The notes beneath the pieces were generated by a model, which was not told where the DNA came from, searched no databases, and was given only the letters and a program-made list of their open reading frames with translations. Source: Thermostichus vulcanus str. 'Rupite' (GTDB taxonomy: Bacteria > Cyanobacteriota > Cyanobacteriia > Thermostichales > Thermostichaceae). From it: a stretch of 48,882 bases of DNA. The stretch covers positions 1-48,882 of the forward strand of contig NZ_JAFIRA010000026.1 in NCBI RefSeq assembly GCF_022848905.1, read 5' to 3'. Of the stretch, positions 27,003-36,458 are shown one piece after another; within the stretch, counting starts at the first letter, position 1; each line of letters opens with the position of its first letter. The position numbers and the translations under genes were made by a program.

Positions 27003-27758
27003 ATGAGTGAAGCCCTTCACCAAGCCCTTGAAGATCAAGATCCACAACAGTTGTTGGCCCATTTACAGCAGGGGGAGAATATCAATGCTGCCGATGCCCA
27101 AGGATTTACGCTACTCCACAAAGCTGCTGTCCTTGGCAACTTGGAGTTATTGGATTTGCTCTTAGCTCATGGGGCTTCACCCCATGCTTTGGATTCAACT
27201 GGGGCAACTCCTTTGCATCTGGCTGCGGCTGGAGGTCACGTTAATCTTGTAAGTCGTCTTTTGCGGGCCGGTAGTGACATCAACCTTCAGGATCGGTATG
27301 GATATACCCCTTTACATCGGGCTGCCCTTACCGATCAAGCCGAAGTGATGAGTCTGTTCATTAAACAAGGTGCTAACAGCACAGCTCTCTTACACTGGTC
27401 TGCGGCAACCGGTCGCAAAAGCATTTTGGCTCGACTACTGGCGAAGGGATCCCCGGTGGATGCTGTGGATGAAATGGGTCGCACCCCTTTGCACGAAGCC
27501 TCTGCTCAAGGAAATTTGGGCATTGCTCGTTTTTTGTTGCTGTATGGAGCGAATGTAAATGCTCGCAATCGATATGGGGCAACACCCATGCACTGGGCTG
27601 CCTGGGAAGGGCATGTGCAAATGATGGAACTATTATTTGATAATGGAGCTGATCTAAACCCTCGTAATGAAGATGGACATACTCCTTTAGCCTATGCCCA
27701 AAAACGCCAGCATGAAATGGCGACTCAGTGGTTGCAAAGTAAAGGCGCAACTCTTTAG
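27003..27758 (+). CDS. Ankyrin-repeat protein
   Basis: A 251-residue protein made almost wholly of about six or seven ankyrin repeats (e.g. GFTLLHKAAVLGNLELLDLLLAHGA, then GYTPLHRAALTDQAEVMSLFIKQGA), with a short N-terminal helix. One repeat is degenerate (NSTALLHWSAATGRKSILARLL), lacking the usual first strand. There is no signal peptide or catalytic domain. Such proteins act as protein-binding scaffolds; the partner cannot be inferred. Base composition is lower in GC than the neighbours, with few GGATCC sites, which hints at a different history. Confidence 0.9.
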   Translation: MSEALHQALEDQDPQQLLAHLQQGENINAADAQGFTLLHKAAVLGNLELLDLLLAHGASPHALDSTGATPLHLAAAGGHVNLVSRLLRAGSDINLQDRYGYTPLHRAALTDQAEVMSLFIKQGANSTALLHWSAATGRKSILARLLAKGSPVDAVDEMGRTPLHEASAQGNLGIARFLLLYGANVNARNRYGATPMHWAAWEGHVQMMELLFDNGADLNPRNEDGHTPLAYAQKRQHEMATQWLQSKGATL

Positions 27759-28482
27759 GTGCAACTTTTTGCAGTTTTTAAGAGTACTAGGGCATCTGCA
27801 AATGAAATAAAAAAAGGAGAGAGGATGTTAGGGTTTCCTCCCTCCGAACTCTTCGTCGCGGTTAGCGTCAACGCTGTTTTGATTCTATCTGAAAATCACA
27901 TTCTTAGGATTACATTTTTTACTCCTTTCTTTCTTTGTTATAAGCTTTTATTATAAGAAGAATCAAGCTGAAATTAGGAATTAGGTAAAAGAATCACCCT
28001 TCTAAAAAATAGTCTGTATAGCGTCCATAGGGTCTACGTAGTCTATTTCCCTATTCCAGCATTCTCAGCCCAGAGATCCACAACAAAGACCTTCCGGCCA
28101 GCGAGCCGACCATCCGGGCTGCCCTCTACAACTTAGAAAGCTTAGAAAGAACTTATCTAAACTGACTCTCAATAAGGAAGCTCCTGTCCCTGGAGAAAGA
28201 GGGATCCCCGCCAAACGCAGGATGGCTAGTTCCGCTAGCGCAGGATCCCTGTCGCATCCAAGACAAGAGAGGAAGACTGATGGATATAACTCCACCACTC
28301 AACTTAAAGACAGCATATCCTTATTGAGACTAAATTGCAATACTATCCCCACTTATTTCGGGATCTCTTTGATAAAGACTTGCATTAAGTTGGGGGGTCT
28401 GGTAAAGTGCTTCCCTAAAAGGTAGTTGGCAATTATTTTCAGTTAGGGATCCCGGTAGCAGCGGGGCTGTGGAGTCGCAGGC
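27759..28482. other. 724-bp gene-poor region, AT-rich
   Basis: No supported gene. The first 250 bp are AT-rich with A/T runs. From 28031 a plus-strand frame without a start codon reads SLFPYSSILSPEIHNKD, then LPASEPTIRAALYNLESLER, and stops at about 28158. It could be the tail of a lost gene, but I cannot name it. Two GGATCC palindromes lie at about 28202 and 28243, around GCTAGTTCCGCTAGC. The promoter of the small downstream gene should lie after 28300. Confidence 0.5.
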
Positions 28483-28830
28483 ATGGCATGGCAACAGGTT
28501 CAGTCAGGCGTTTGGCATACCCATTTGGGCCAGTTGGCACCTCAGTGGTGGTTGGGTTGGAGTTCTGAGCGAGGCTTTCAGCTCTATCGCAAGGAGGATC
28601 AGGCCTCACCTGCTTTGAGGATTCGCTGCCAAGAGCAGGATCAATGGCTGGATGTGTTTCTCGGAACATCAGAACAGCATCCCCAACAGCGACGCAGTCT
28701 GATAGATCCCACTGCCCGGGTTGCTTTGCACTATCTGGAAGAGGAGCTGGCCCAGATTCAAATGCTGCAGCGTCCTCATGAACGGATCCCTGTGGATCTC
28801 TGGCAACGGCTGACCGCTCACAAAGGCTGA
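28483..28830 (+). CDS. Hypothetical protein, unknown function
   Basis: 115 residues, Trp- and Gln-rich, soluble, with a start that looks beta-rich (VWHTHLGQLAPQWWLGWSSERGFQLYRKE) and a helical end (ALHYLEEELAQIQMLQRP). I recognise no family. The ATG follows GCAGGC with only a weak SD. It precedes ldh by about 90 bp that contain a hairpin, so the two may share a transcript. Codon use matches the neighbours. Confidence 0.6.
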   Translation: MAWQQVQSGVWHTHLGQLAPQWWLGWSSERGFQLYRKEDQASPALRIRCQEQDQWLDVFLGTSEQHPQQRRSLIDPTARVALHYLEEELAQIQMLQRPHERIPVDLWQRLTAHKG

Positions 28831-28875
28831 GGAGTTTCCTCCCCCAAGTCTCCTATGCCAGTCGGATTAGAAAGG

Positions 28876-28914
28876 CCCTCGACGTAAGCTGGAGGAGAAC
28901 TACCGTCGAGAGGG
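28876..28914 (+). promoter_or_regulatory. Hairpin covering the ribosome-binding site of ldh
   Basis: CTCGACG (28878-28884) pairs perfectly with CGTCGAG (28904-28910), with two more pairs across a bulged A. The 3' arm contains GAGAGGG, the only good SD before the ATG at 28924. A closed stem would hide the SD. It has no T-run, so it is not a simple terminator. Confidence 0.45.
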
Positions 28915-28923
28915 TCATCGCTT

Positions 28924-29904
28924 ATGCCCGTTTCTGAAACTGGAACCCAGACGCTAGCGCATCCGCAAAGTTCTCGCCGCCTCCTCAAGGGATCCATCAT
29001 TGGGGCTGGACAGGTGGGCATGGCCTGTGCCTATTCGATGTTGATTCAAAACACCTTGGACGAGCTGGTGATCAGCGATATTGCCCGCGACAAGGTGGAA
29101 GGGGAAGTGATGGATCTGGTGCACGGGATCCCTTTTGTAGAACCAACACGGGTTCGTGCAGGTGAACTGGCGGATTGTGCCGGGTCGGATGTAGTGATTT
29201 TAACGGCAGGGGCTAAGCAGCGGCCTGGGGAAACCCGTTTGGATTTGGTGCAGCGCAACGTCGAGATCTTCAAGAGTTTGATCCCGGCTTTGATGGAGCA
29301 TTGCCCCGATGCCATCCTGCTGGTGGTGAGCAACCCCGTCGATATCATGACCTACGTCTCTCTGAAGCTGTCCGGTTTGCCCGCAAAGCAGGTGATTGGG
29401 TCAGGCACCGTTTTGGATACGGCCCGTTTTCGCTACCTGCTAGCGGAGCGCTTGGGGGTGGATCCGCGCAGCCTCCATGCCTACATCATTGGCGAGCATG
29501 GGGATAGTGAAGTGGCGGTCTGGAGCAAGGTCAATATGGCTGGCACCCCGATCGGAGAACTCTCGCCAGAATGGGATCCCGTCCATTTGGGGGATATCTT
29601 CGAGCAGGTGCGCAATGCTGCCTACGAAATCATCCGTCGTAAAGGGGCCACTAGCTATGCCATTGGTTTGGGGGTCACTCAGATTGTGCAAGCTCTACTG
29701 CGGGATCAGCACCGTGTTTTGACCGTCAGCAGCCTCACCCAAGGGGAATACGGCCTACCGGAGGTCTGTTTGAGTTTGCCTAGGATCATCGGGCGGCAAG
29801 GGGTAGAACGTACTCTCGGGATGTCCCTCACGGAGGTTGAGCAGAAACAACTGCACCACTCCGCGCATCTCTTGCGGCAAATTATCGACGATATTCAGTG
29901 GTAG
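28924..29904 (+). CDS. ldh: L-lactate dehydrogenase
   Basis: A 326-residue NAD-dependent enzyme for pyruvate/L-lactate exchange, used in dark fermentation. The nucleotide site is IIGAGQVG (25-32). Gln99 in [10 protein letters not shown] marks lactate rather than malate dehydrogenase (malate enzymes have Arg there). Arg105, the NPVD motif and catalytic His192 (GEHGDSE) are all present. The N-terminus carries ~20 extra polar residues ([18 protein letters not shown]). The SD GAGAGGG lies in the 3' arm of a hairpin. It is followed by trmB after 57 bp. Confidence 0.95.
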   Translation: MPVSETGTQTLAHPQSSRRLLKGSIIGAGQVGMACAYSMLIQNTLDELVISDIARDKVEGEVMDLVHGIPFVEPTRVRAGELADCAGSDVVILTAGAKQRPGETRLDLVQRNVEIFKSLIPALMEHCPDAILLVVSNPVDIMTYVSLKLSGLPAKQVIGSGTVLDTARFRYLLAERLGVDPRSLHAYIIGEHGDSEVAVWSKVNMAGTPIGELSPEWDPVHLGDIFEQVRNAAYEIIRRKGATSYAIGLGVTQIVQALLRDQHRVLTVSSLTQGEYGLPEVCLSLPRIIGRQGVERTLGMSLTEVEQKQLHHSAHLLRQIIDDIQW

Positions 29905-29961
29905 TCTGGGTGTTCCCAGCTTTTTTTGCCTGTTGCTGAACCTTGCGGCAGGAGGTGTTTG

Positions 29962-30687
29962 ATGGAACCGGATGTGCAACGGATAGGGCACTCCTCTGTG
30001 GCCCAACCCGCAGATTGCTCTTCTCGATCGGCTCCTCAACCCTGGGGGATTCGGTTGCAACAGGGTCTCAGCCACCGGGTACGACAACACGTCAACCCGT
30101 TGCAGGTGCAATACCAGCAACCTGCTTCGCCACCTCACTGGGAACGGGTGTACCGACGCTTGGCGCAGCCCTTTCACCTGGACATCGGTACGGGTAGTGG
30201 GCGGTTTTTGTTGCGCATTGCTCAAGAGCAGCCAGAGTGGAACTTTCTGGGGGTAGAAATTCGACAGCCCCTGGTGGAACGAGCCAATCGCTGGCGGGAT
30301 GAGCTGGGCCTTGACAATGTCCATTTTCTTTTTGGCAACATCAATGTGTCTCTGCGGCATCTGTTTGCTCCAGGGGACCTCAGCCGTGTCACCCTTCAAT
30401 TTCCGGATCCCTGGTTCAAAAAACGCCATCACAAACGGCGCGTGGTGCAGCCGCAACTGGTGGCAGACTTGGCCTTACTGCTGCGGCCGGGTAGCCCTGT
30501 ATTTCTGCAATCAGATGTTAAAGAGGTAGCCGAGGAGATGGTGGGGCGCTTCCTGGAGCACCCCCAGTTTTGGGATCCCTACGCGGGTCCCCTGGATCAC
30601 AACCCCCTTGGCATTCCAACCCAACGAGAGTGGCATTGCCAACAATTGGGCTTGCCCATCTATCGCTATTGGCTGGAGCGACGATAA
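29962..30687 (+). CDS. trmB: tRNA (guanine-N7-)-methyltransferase TrmB
   Basis: A 241-residue SAM-dependent enzyme that makes m7G46 in tRNA. The SAM site LDIGTGSGRFLL and the family signature QFPDPWFKKRHHKRR are clear, followed by SDVKEVAEEM. An N-terminal extension of about 50 Ser/Gln/Pro-rich residues precedes the core. The ATG is supported by the SD GGAGG at 29951-29955. It lies 57 bp after ldh and 45 bp before the CPBP protease gene, so a short operon is possible. Confidence 0.95.
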   Translation: MEPDVQRIGHSSVAQPADCSSRSAPQPWGIRLQQGLSHRVRQHVNPLQVQYQQPASPPHWERVYRRLAQPFHLDIGTGSGRFLLRIAQEQPEWNFLGVEIRQPLVERANRWRDELGLDNVHFLFGNINVSLRHLFAPGDLSRVTLQFPDPWFKKRHHKRRVVQPQLVADLALLLRPGSPVFLQSDVKEVAEEMVGRFLEHPQFWDPYAGPLDHNPLGIPTQREWHCQQLGLPIYRYWLERR

Positions 30688-30732
30688 TCAGGGGATAAGA
30701 TATAACCCGCTTGAGTTGGATCCTGTGCAGCG

Positions 30733-32358
30733 ATGTCTCACCCTGAAGCCGGAGCCTCTACTGACCCATCCTCTGCCCAGACCCAGGGCTGGCTGGCTGC
30801 TGGGTTTTCTCTTCGCCGTGGGATCCTCAATCTGTTTAGCCTTTTGGCCTTTTTGATTGTCGGGCTTTCTCTATCCAGCAGTTGGTTCCAACCGCCTCCC
30901 CAAACGCAACTGGATTTGTTTCAAACCCATCTGGCCCTACAAGCTTCCCGAACCCTGGACGATCCCCGTTATCAAGATTTGGCACGGGCTCTCCTGGGTC
31001 AGGATATCTTTCAGCTCGCCCTCAATCGCTACCAGCAAACCGCCGAGAATTATGCGGAACGTCTGAAACGCCTAAAACGCCTGGCTCAGCCGGTTCCTAC
31101 TGCTGTGACTGAAGCTTTAACGGGAACAGATACAGCTGCTCCTGAGCCAACGGAACCGTCACCCGTGGATCCTGTCCTGCTGGCCTCGATGCAGGATCTC
31201 CAGACAGAATTGGATGCCCTTTGGCTGCGCAGTGGGCTCCTTCATGCCTATCAAGAAAACTTGGAAGAGGCAGAACGGCAGTGGCAACAGCTGCTCGATC
31301 CAGAACGGCCTGTGGAGTTGGAATCCAGCCAGAAGGCGGTGGCACGGGTTTTGCAGGGGCTGTGGGGGACACCCCGGCGGATTTTGCCGGATGCCGAAGT
31401 GCAAATTCGCAATCATCTGGATGGCTGGTTTGAGGCTGTAGCCCTGCAACGGCTGTACCGTCTTCAACAGCGCAGCGATAGCCTGAATGCTCTCAATCAA
31501 CAGCAAGAGAAGCTAGCTTTGTCGGCTCTATTCCGACTAGCGGTGGTGGCTGGGATTCCAACGCTGGGGGCGTTGCTGGGCCTGCTGTTGCTGGTGGGCT
31601 GGGTAAGCTGGAGTCTCTGGCACAAACAACCGCTTTTGGGCCCTGCCTGGGATCCCCCTTGGCCGGGAATAGGGGTTCAGGCGGTGTTGACGGGTTGGTT
31701 TTTAGGATTCATTCTCCTCAATAGTGTGGTGCCCCAGCTCTATGGGATCATCCTTGGCTTACAGTCGCGACAGCTCAGTCCTTGGCACCAGGCGGTGGCT
31801 TTGTTTTTGACCTACAATTCCGGTGCCCTGTTGGGGGCAGGGTTGCTGTATCGCCTCTTGCATCGCTATCCTGCCTCCCCAAGGGTGCTGCAGGTGCGGC
31901 TGTTCGGCAGTTGGCTGTTGTGGGGGGTGTGTGGTTACTTGGTGGCCTTACCCTTGGTGGTGCTGGCAGCGGCTCTCTCGCAACTGCTATTGCCGCAAGC
32001 GGGGGGAGGGAACCCGATTTTGCCCCTGCTGCTGGATAGTCAGGGGTGGGGAGCACGGCTGGTGTTTTTTGCGGTGGTGTCTTTGTGTGCCCCAATTTTT
32101 GAGGAGGTGCTGTTTCGCGGTTTTTGGCTGGCGGCCTTGAGCCGTTATTTGCCCATGTGGGGGGCGGTGTTGGTGAGTGCCTTGACCTTTGCTCTCGCCC
32201 ACCTCAACCTCTCGGATCTACTGCCCCTGACCATGCTGGGGATCGTACTAGGGGTGATCTACAGCCACAGCCGCAACCTGCTGGCCCCGATGCTGCTGCA
32301 CAGCCTCTGGAATACCGGATCCCTGGTTACCTTACTGGTGCTGGGAGGGGCGCGTTAA
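30733..32358 (+). CDS. CPBP-family intramembrane glutamic endopeptidase
   Basis: A 541-residue membrane protein. One N-terminal helix (LFSLLAFLIVGLSLSSSW) is followed by a ~190-residue helical soluble part rich in Gln/Leu, then about eight membrane helices. The C-terminal CPBP (Abi) domain has EEVLFRGFW (Glu pair near 457), the FALAHLN His and the final HSLWN His, the catalytic set of this Rce1-like family. The long extracytoplasmic helical insert is specific to cyanobacterial members. The substrate is unknown. It meets the minus-strand J-domain gene end to end, with a 3-bp gap. Confidence 0.88.
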   Translation: MSHPEAGASTDPSSAQTQGWLAAGFSLRRGILNLFSLLAFLIVGLSLSSSWFQPPPQTQLDLFQTHLALQASRTLDDPRYQDLARALLGQDIFQLALNRYQQTAENYAERLKRLKRLAQPVPTAVTEALTGTDTAAPEPTEPSPVDPVLLASMQDLQTELDALWLRSGLLHAYQENLEEAERQWQQLLDPERPVELESSQKAVARVLQGLWGTPRRILPDAEVQIRNHLDGWFEAVALQRLYRLQQRSDSLNALNQQQEKLALSALFRLAVVAGIPTLGALLGLLLLVGWVSWSLWHKQPLLGPAWDPPWPGIGVQAVLTGWFLGFILLNSVVPQLYGIILGLQSRQLSPWHQAVALFLTYNSGALLGAGLLYRLLHRYPASPRVLQVRLFGSWLLWGVCGYLVALPLVVLAAALSQLLLPQAGGGNPILPLLLDSQGWGARLVFFAVVSLCAPIFEEVLFRGFWLAALSRYLPMWGAVLVSALTFALAHLNLSDLLPLTMLGIVLGVIYSHSRNLLAPMLLHSLWNTGSLVTLLVLGGAR

Positions 32359-32361
32359 CAC

Positions 32362-33414
32362 CTACTTTTTCTTGCCGAAAAGACGACCCAAAAATCCCCC
32401 GGAGTTGTCGTCTTTCTTGGGAGGGGGAGACACCACCTTCTGAGCTTGGCCCGTTTGACGAGTGGCGGCAGTTCCCGGAACCGGTTGTTGGGGGCCAGTT
32501 TGTTGCATCCAACGGCGTACCTCCAGCATCAACTCAGGATTGGTGGGTTCTAGACGGGTGACCTGCAAAAAGTCCGCTTTGGCCATGCCGGTATTCCCCT
32601 GCTTCAGGTGAGCAATGCCACGGTGTAGGTAGTAGCGGGCCACATTCGGCTCAGCACTGATGGCGAAGTTCAGGTATTGCACCGCATCCCGGTATTGCTT
32701 GCGCTCGATCATATCCAGGGCTTGAAGGAAGCGGGTTTCACTGGGGCTGAGCTTGGGGGCAGGGGGTTCGGTAGGAACCGTCGGAACAGATGGTGCAGAG
32801 GATGTAGCGGGAGTGGCCGTGACTCGCGGCGAGATCGGGGGAGTGCTGGCAGCGGCTCGGGGCGGGATCCCACCTAAGGTGCTGGAATTGCTGGTGCTAC
32901 GGGAACTGGTGGGGATCCCCTTGTAGCCAGCTTTAAGCAAGAGATAGGCCAGATTCAATTCGCTCAGTTGCTCGGTTTTGCTGAGGATCTCCTCCATGGA
33001 GTTGTATTGCTCCGCGGAGAGTTGCTGTACCCGCTTGATGTACTCCTCTTGCCAATTGGCGGACTCCGCCAGCCCCCTAACGGCTTCCCCATGCGGCCAA
33101 AGATCCGGGGGCGGTGCCTCCAAAAGGCGTTTGATCCGCATTTTAATTACCGCTTCGTACTCCCCTCGTTCCCGATCTTTAGAGAGGATTTCGTTGGCGG
33201 GACTGACCATTTTGGCAAACAGGAGATTGGCCCGTTCTGCTGCATCGGAATTGCCCACAAACCGATCCGGATGCAGAGATTTGGCGGCTTGCAGATAGCC
33301 GCGTCGGATCCCTTTGGAATCGGCGGTGAGGGGAACTCCCAGAATGGCATAATAGTCGGCTTCATACTTGGCTAACCCTCGGTTGATGCGGGGGACATCA
33401 CTGTTGGCTCCCAT
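32362..33414 (-). CDS. J-domain protein with proline-rich linker and TPR domain
   Basis: A 350-residue class III J protein. The J domain lies at about 18-90, with HPD at 48-50 (KSLHPDRFVGN). A helical region follows (to ~165), then a Ser/Thr/Pro-rich linker of about 60 residues with repeated GIP segments, TPR repeats (about 235-310, FLQALDMIERKQYRDAVQYLNFAI) and a basic tail GFLGRLFGKKK that could touch membrane or RNA. I chose the ATG at 33414; a GTG at 33423 also fits. It overlaps the end of the binding-protein gene by 43 bp, which suggests coupling. Confidence 0.85.
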   Translation of the reverse strand: MGANSDVPRINRGLAKYEADYYAILGVPLTADSKGIRRGYLQAAKSLHPDRFVGNSDAAERANLLFAKMVSPANEILSKDRERGEYEAVIKMRIKRLLEAPPPDLWPHGEAVRGLAESANWQEEYIKRVQQLSAEQYNSMEEILSKTEQLSELNLAYLLLKAGYKGIPTSSRSTSNSSTLGGIPPRAAASTPPISPRVTATPATSSAPSVPTVPTEPPAPKLSPSETRFLQALDMIERKQYRDAVQYLNFAISAEPNVARYYLHRGIAHLKQGNTGMAKADFLQVTRLEPTNPELMLEVRRWMQQTGPQQPVPGTAATRQTGQAQKVVSPPPKKDDNSGGFLGRLFGKKK

Positions 33415-34325
33415 AATTGCCACTTCTCCAAGATTTGCTGCAAGGTGCCATCCTCTGACAGAGTCGAGATCGCTTGATCCAAAGCCTGCTTTAAGGAAGG
33501 ATGTTGAGACGATACCACTCCCACCAGGGGAATGGGAGACAGGGGAGGCCCCGCGAGACGCAGTCGGGATCCCGATTGGCGCAGGTTCATGGCTGCAACG
33601 GGTTGATCGATGAGTACGGCATCCAACTGGCCAGCCTGTAACTGAACAAACAATCGCTCGGGGTTACTGGTGGCAAATAGACGGATGGCATTGCCTCTTC
33701 TCTCGTTGTACGCCTCCAACAAAGCTGCCCCTGTACTATTGACTACAATGCCCACTTTTCGGCCAAACAATTGCGATAGCTCCTCAATCGGTGGCTCCTC
33801 TCGCGCTAGGGGGACGGAGTCCTTTGGAGTGGGATCCCGGACGACTAAGCGTTGTGGGCTGAGATAGTAGGGCTGAGTGGCAAGAAACTGCTCGGGATCC
33901 AAACCAAGAGGTTCTCGGGCCCCTAGGATCAAATCCACTTCATCCGCTTGCAAAGCCGCCAACTGCTCGCTCCAGGCAATCACCACAGGGTTGACCTGGA
34001 TCTGCAGTGTTTGGGCAATTGCCTTCAGGATATCCCACTCAAAACCTGCGTAGGTTTCCCGCTCCAAGTCAGTGTAGAGATAAGCGCTACCCAGACTGGG
34101 ATCCAAACCAACACGAATCCATCCCCGTTCTTGAATTTCAGCCCAGCGGGAATCAGTGGCTTGATCTCCCTCATGGGCTGGGCTGGGCTGGGCTTGCCCC
34201 CACAGGTGTTCGGGCTGACTGTAGGCACGATGGGCGGTTGCGGCCCCGAATACCATCGCCGCCACGATCAAGGTAAAGCTGAATGTTCCCGCCCAAGGGC
34301 AGTGCCGCTGTTTTCTGTTGACCAA
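33372..34325 (-). CDS. Family-3 extracellular solute-binding protein (amino-acid type)
   Basis: A 317-residue periplasmic binding protein. The signal peptide is followed by AYSQPEH, then the family-3 core (RGWIRVGLDPSLG, YAGFEWDILKAIAQTLQI, VDLILGAREP, and the second-lobe start GRKVGIVVNSTG). The start is a TTG at 34325, chosen because TAGGAG lies 7 nt upstream and no ATG fits. It is an orphan: no permease or ATPase is near. Instead it runs 43 bp into the J-domain gene. Its ligand, probably an amino acid, is not readable. Confidence 0.85.
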   Translation of the reverse strand: MVNRKQRHCPWAGTFSFTLIVAAMVFGAATAHRAYSQPEHLWGQAQPSPAHEGDQATDSRWAEIQERGWIRVGLDPSLGSAYLYTDLERETYAGFEWDILKAIAQTLQIQVNPVVIAWSEQLAALQADEVDLILGAREPLGLDPEQFLATQPYYLSPQRLVVRDPTPKDSVPLAREEPPIEELSQLFGRKVGIVVNSTGAALLEAYNERRGNAIRLFATSNPERLFVQLQAGQLDAVLIDQPVAAMNLRQSGSRLRLAGPPLSPIPLVGVVSSQHPSLKQALDQAISTLSEDGTLQQILEKWQLWEPTVMSPASTEG

Positions 34326-34379
34326 CCTGCTACTCCTACCCGGCTCGACACCAATGAGACACTAATGATCTCAATCTTC

Positions 34380-35225
34380 TCAATCTTTTCCAGGTTGCTT
34401 CGGGATCCCCCCCACTGGAAACGAAACCGGCAAGGGCCGTACCTGGGCCAGTTCCTGCTGCATTGCGCTGTGCAACCAGCCATTGCTGGCCAGCAGTCTG
34501 CCACTATAAACATCCACCGGGCTGCCATCATAGGCGGTCACCTTACCCCCAGCTTCCCGAACCAAGACGATCCCTGCCGCAATATCCCAAGGGGAGAGGC
34601 CCCGTTCCCAGTAACCATCCAACTGACCCGTGGCCACATAGGCCAAATCCAGAGCCGCTGATCCACCCCGGCGTACCCCTTGGGTGAGATGGGTGAAATG
34701 GCAGAACTCAGCATAATTGTTGTCTGGGGTTTCGCGGCGGTCGTAGGCAAACCCGGTCACCAGCAGGCTATGGGATAACTCTTTAGTGGTGGAAACTTGG
34801 ATGGGCTTGTGGTTGCGGGTGGCCCCCATCCCTTGGCCGGCCCGAAACAGATCCCCCCGAAACACATCGCAGATTACCCCCAAAACGGGTTCTCGGCTTT
34901 GCAACAGACCAATGGAGACGGCAGCAAAGGGATAACCGTGGGCAAAGTTGGTGGTGCCATCCAACGGATCGATCATCCAAGCGTAGAGACCCTGGGCGGA
35001 TCCCTGTTGGCCGGATTCCTCCGTTAAGATGACATCTTCCGGAAAGTGCCGCCTGAGAATTTTTAAGATCAAGTCTTCAGAAGCTCGGTCCGCTGCAGTC
35101 ACCAAATCCCCCGGTCGTTTTTCTTCAACGGTCAAGGAATTACCCCCATAGCTGCGCAACAGAGCCGCTGCCTCTAGGGCTGCCTCGGAGGCAACATCCA
35201 AACGGCGGAGCAAAGCATCCGTCAC
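34380..35225 (-). CDS. Inositol monophosphatase family protein
   Basis: A 281-residue Mg-dependent phosphatase. Metal-site motifs EES (LTEESGQQ), DPLDGTTNFAHGYP and WDIAAG are all present in the right order. Family members act on inositol-1-P, histidinol-P or fructose-1,6-bisphosphate, and the sequence does not settle which. The start is a GTG at 35225 with the SD AGAGGT. The C-terminus (VGGIPKQPGKD) carries a GGATCC-encoded GIP. It sits 54 bp upstream of the binding-protein gene in the same direction. Confidence 0.9.
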   Translation of the reverse strand: MTDALLRRLDVASEAALEAAALLRSYGGNSLTVEEKRPGDLVTAADRASEDLILKILRRHFPEDVILTEESGQQGSAQGLYAWMIDPLDGTTNFAHGYPFAAVSIGLLQSREPVLGVICDVFRGDLFRAGQGMGATRNHKPIQVSTTKELSHSLLVTGFAYDRRETPDNNYAEFCHFTHLTQGVRRGGSAALDLAYVATGQLDGYWERGLSPWDIAAGIVLVREAGGKVTAYDGSPVDVYSGRLLASNGWLHSAMQQELAQVRPLPVSFPVGGIPKQPGKD

Positions 35226-35362
35226 TGCTGTACCTCTGTTAAGAACTTGTTACTTTAGAATAGCCTTGAGGCGCAGTACAGGCGGAACACTGGGACGAAT
35301 CGAATCTAGGTAGGGATCCTTAGATTAGATTTATCATTGTCATTTATTATTTGCTTGAGGGA

Positions 35363-35488
35363 TCAGTTGCCCCTGGGGGCAGGGGTTTGCCGATCCACCA
35401 CTGGAGCACCAACCGAGTTGCCACCGCTGCAACCAACCAAAAAGAGCCCCAGCACCAAAAAGCAGAGCAGGTGAGCTGAAGAACGCAT
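35363..35488 (-). CDS. Small predicted lipoprotein
   Basis: A 41-residue protein: a signal peptide with lipobox LFLVGC (Cys20) and a 21-residue mature tail rich in Gly, Pro and Val (SGGNSVGAPVVDRQTPAPRG). A good SD (CAGGAAACC before ATG) supports translation. Tiny lipoproteins like this are common; the function is unknown. It follows the SnoaL-like gene in the same direction. Confidence 0.7.
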   Translation of the reverse strand: MRSSAHLLCFLVLGLFLVGCSGGNSVGAPVVDRQTPAPRGN

Positions 35489-35561
35489 GGTTTCCTGCCT
35501 TGAAGAGCACAACTGACAGCACAGATTACCCCAAAGACCATCCCTGCTTAATGAAGATTCT

Positions 35562-36458
35562 TTAAGGGCTGGCTGGGGCTGCCAGGGATCCCTCCAGGGC
35601 AAGGCGGTCACTGACGGTAAGGCGGCGGCTCTCTAGGGTAACGCCGGTTTGGTTTACCAACATGACGGAGATCCACTCTGCACCGGGTTCCTTTGGGGCA
35701 TCCGCTTGCCGGAAAATCCCACCTGCCTGTAGGGGCTCAAGGGGGAAGGAGGTCACCGCAGGGTAGCCAGAAGGGGTGATGGGTTGTTCCGTAACCGCTC
35801 CCAAGAGCAACGAACGGGTCAGAGGTTCCGCCACAATTGCCTGCAAGGAATAGGTGGAACCTGGCTTGACCACATCCGGCAGATTTAGGGTGACGGTGGG
35901 GGGAGCCGAGCCGGAGGTGAGGGTGCTCGCTTCTCGTAAGACTTCTTGGTCGATCAACAGCAGTTGTTCAGGATTAGCCGGATCCGGGCGATAGCGATTG
36001 CGCACCAAGGTTGAGGCTTCCACCTGAAAACTACCGCGTACCGAAGCCTGGGATCCCCTCAGTTGGCTGGAGACATCGGCAATGATATCCGGGCCGACCT
36101 GCCGCCAGGACTCAATTTGTGCGGAGTAAGTGAGATCCGGGTGGTTGTCCCAAAGCGCTTGGATGGCACGTTCCACACCCTCTCGATCCAGGCCATCCCG
36201 ATGCCGGAATTCAGGACTGTAGGTGGCCATGACCCCTGCTAAGTCCCGCCGATTGGCCGCTTCGATCTGCTGATTGAGCAGATCAATGAGAGCTTTGGGG
36301 GGGGGATTCAAGACTTGGCGTTGGATCCCGCCTTCCAGTTGTGTCGGGGCTGGCTGGGCTAGAACCTCTATGGGAAAGACTGCCGCGAACAGGATCCCCA
36401 GACCTAGGGCAGAGGTGAGGGTGAAAAGCTGTTGCAAACCGACAAATGGGGAGCTCAA
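35562..36458 (-). CDS. Exported protein with an NTF2/SnoaL-like domain
   Basis: About 298 residues. A signal peptide (LFTLTSALGLGILFAAVFP, cleavage near VLA/QPAP) leads to a domain that looks NTF2-like (about 45-170: LLNQQIEAANRRDLAGVMATYSPEFRHRDGL) and a beta-rich C-terminal domain. The function is unknown; such proteins occur across cyanobacteria. I set the start at a TTG (36458) because GGAGG lies 7 nt upstream. The in-frame ATG at 36566 would overlap the start of the divergent rhodanese gene and put 36 odd residues before the signal peptide. Confidence 0.75.
   Translation of the reverse strand: MSSPFVGLQQLFTLTSALGLGILFAAVFPIEVLAQPAPTQLEGGIQRQVLNPPPKALIDLLNQQIEAANRRDLAGVMATYSPEFRHRDGLDREGVERAIQALWDNHPDLTYSAQIESWRQVGPDIIADVSSQLRGSQASVRGSFQVEASTLVRNRYRPDPANPEQLLLIDQEVLREASTLTSGSAPPTVTLNLPDVVKPGSTYSLQAIVAEPLTRSLLLGAVTEQPITPSGYPAVTSFPLEPLQAGGIFRQADAPKEPGAEWISVMLVNQTGVTLESRRLTVSDRLALEGSLAAPASP

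Noticed and set aside
28031-28160. Frame with LPASEPTIRAALYNLESLER before the small hypothetical gene
   Set aside because: No start codon, a stop just upstream and no family match; kept only as a note in the intergenic entry.
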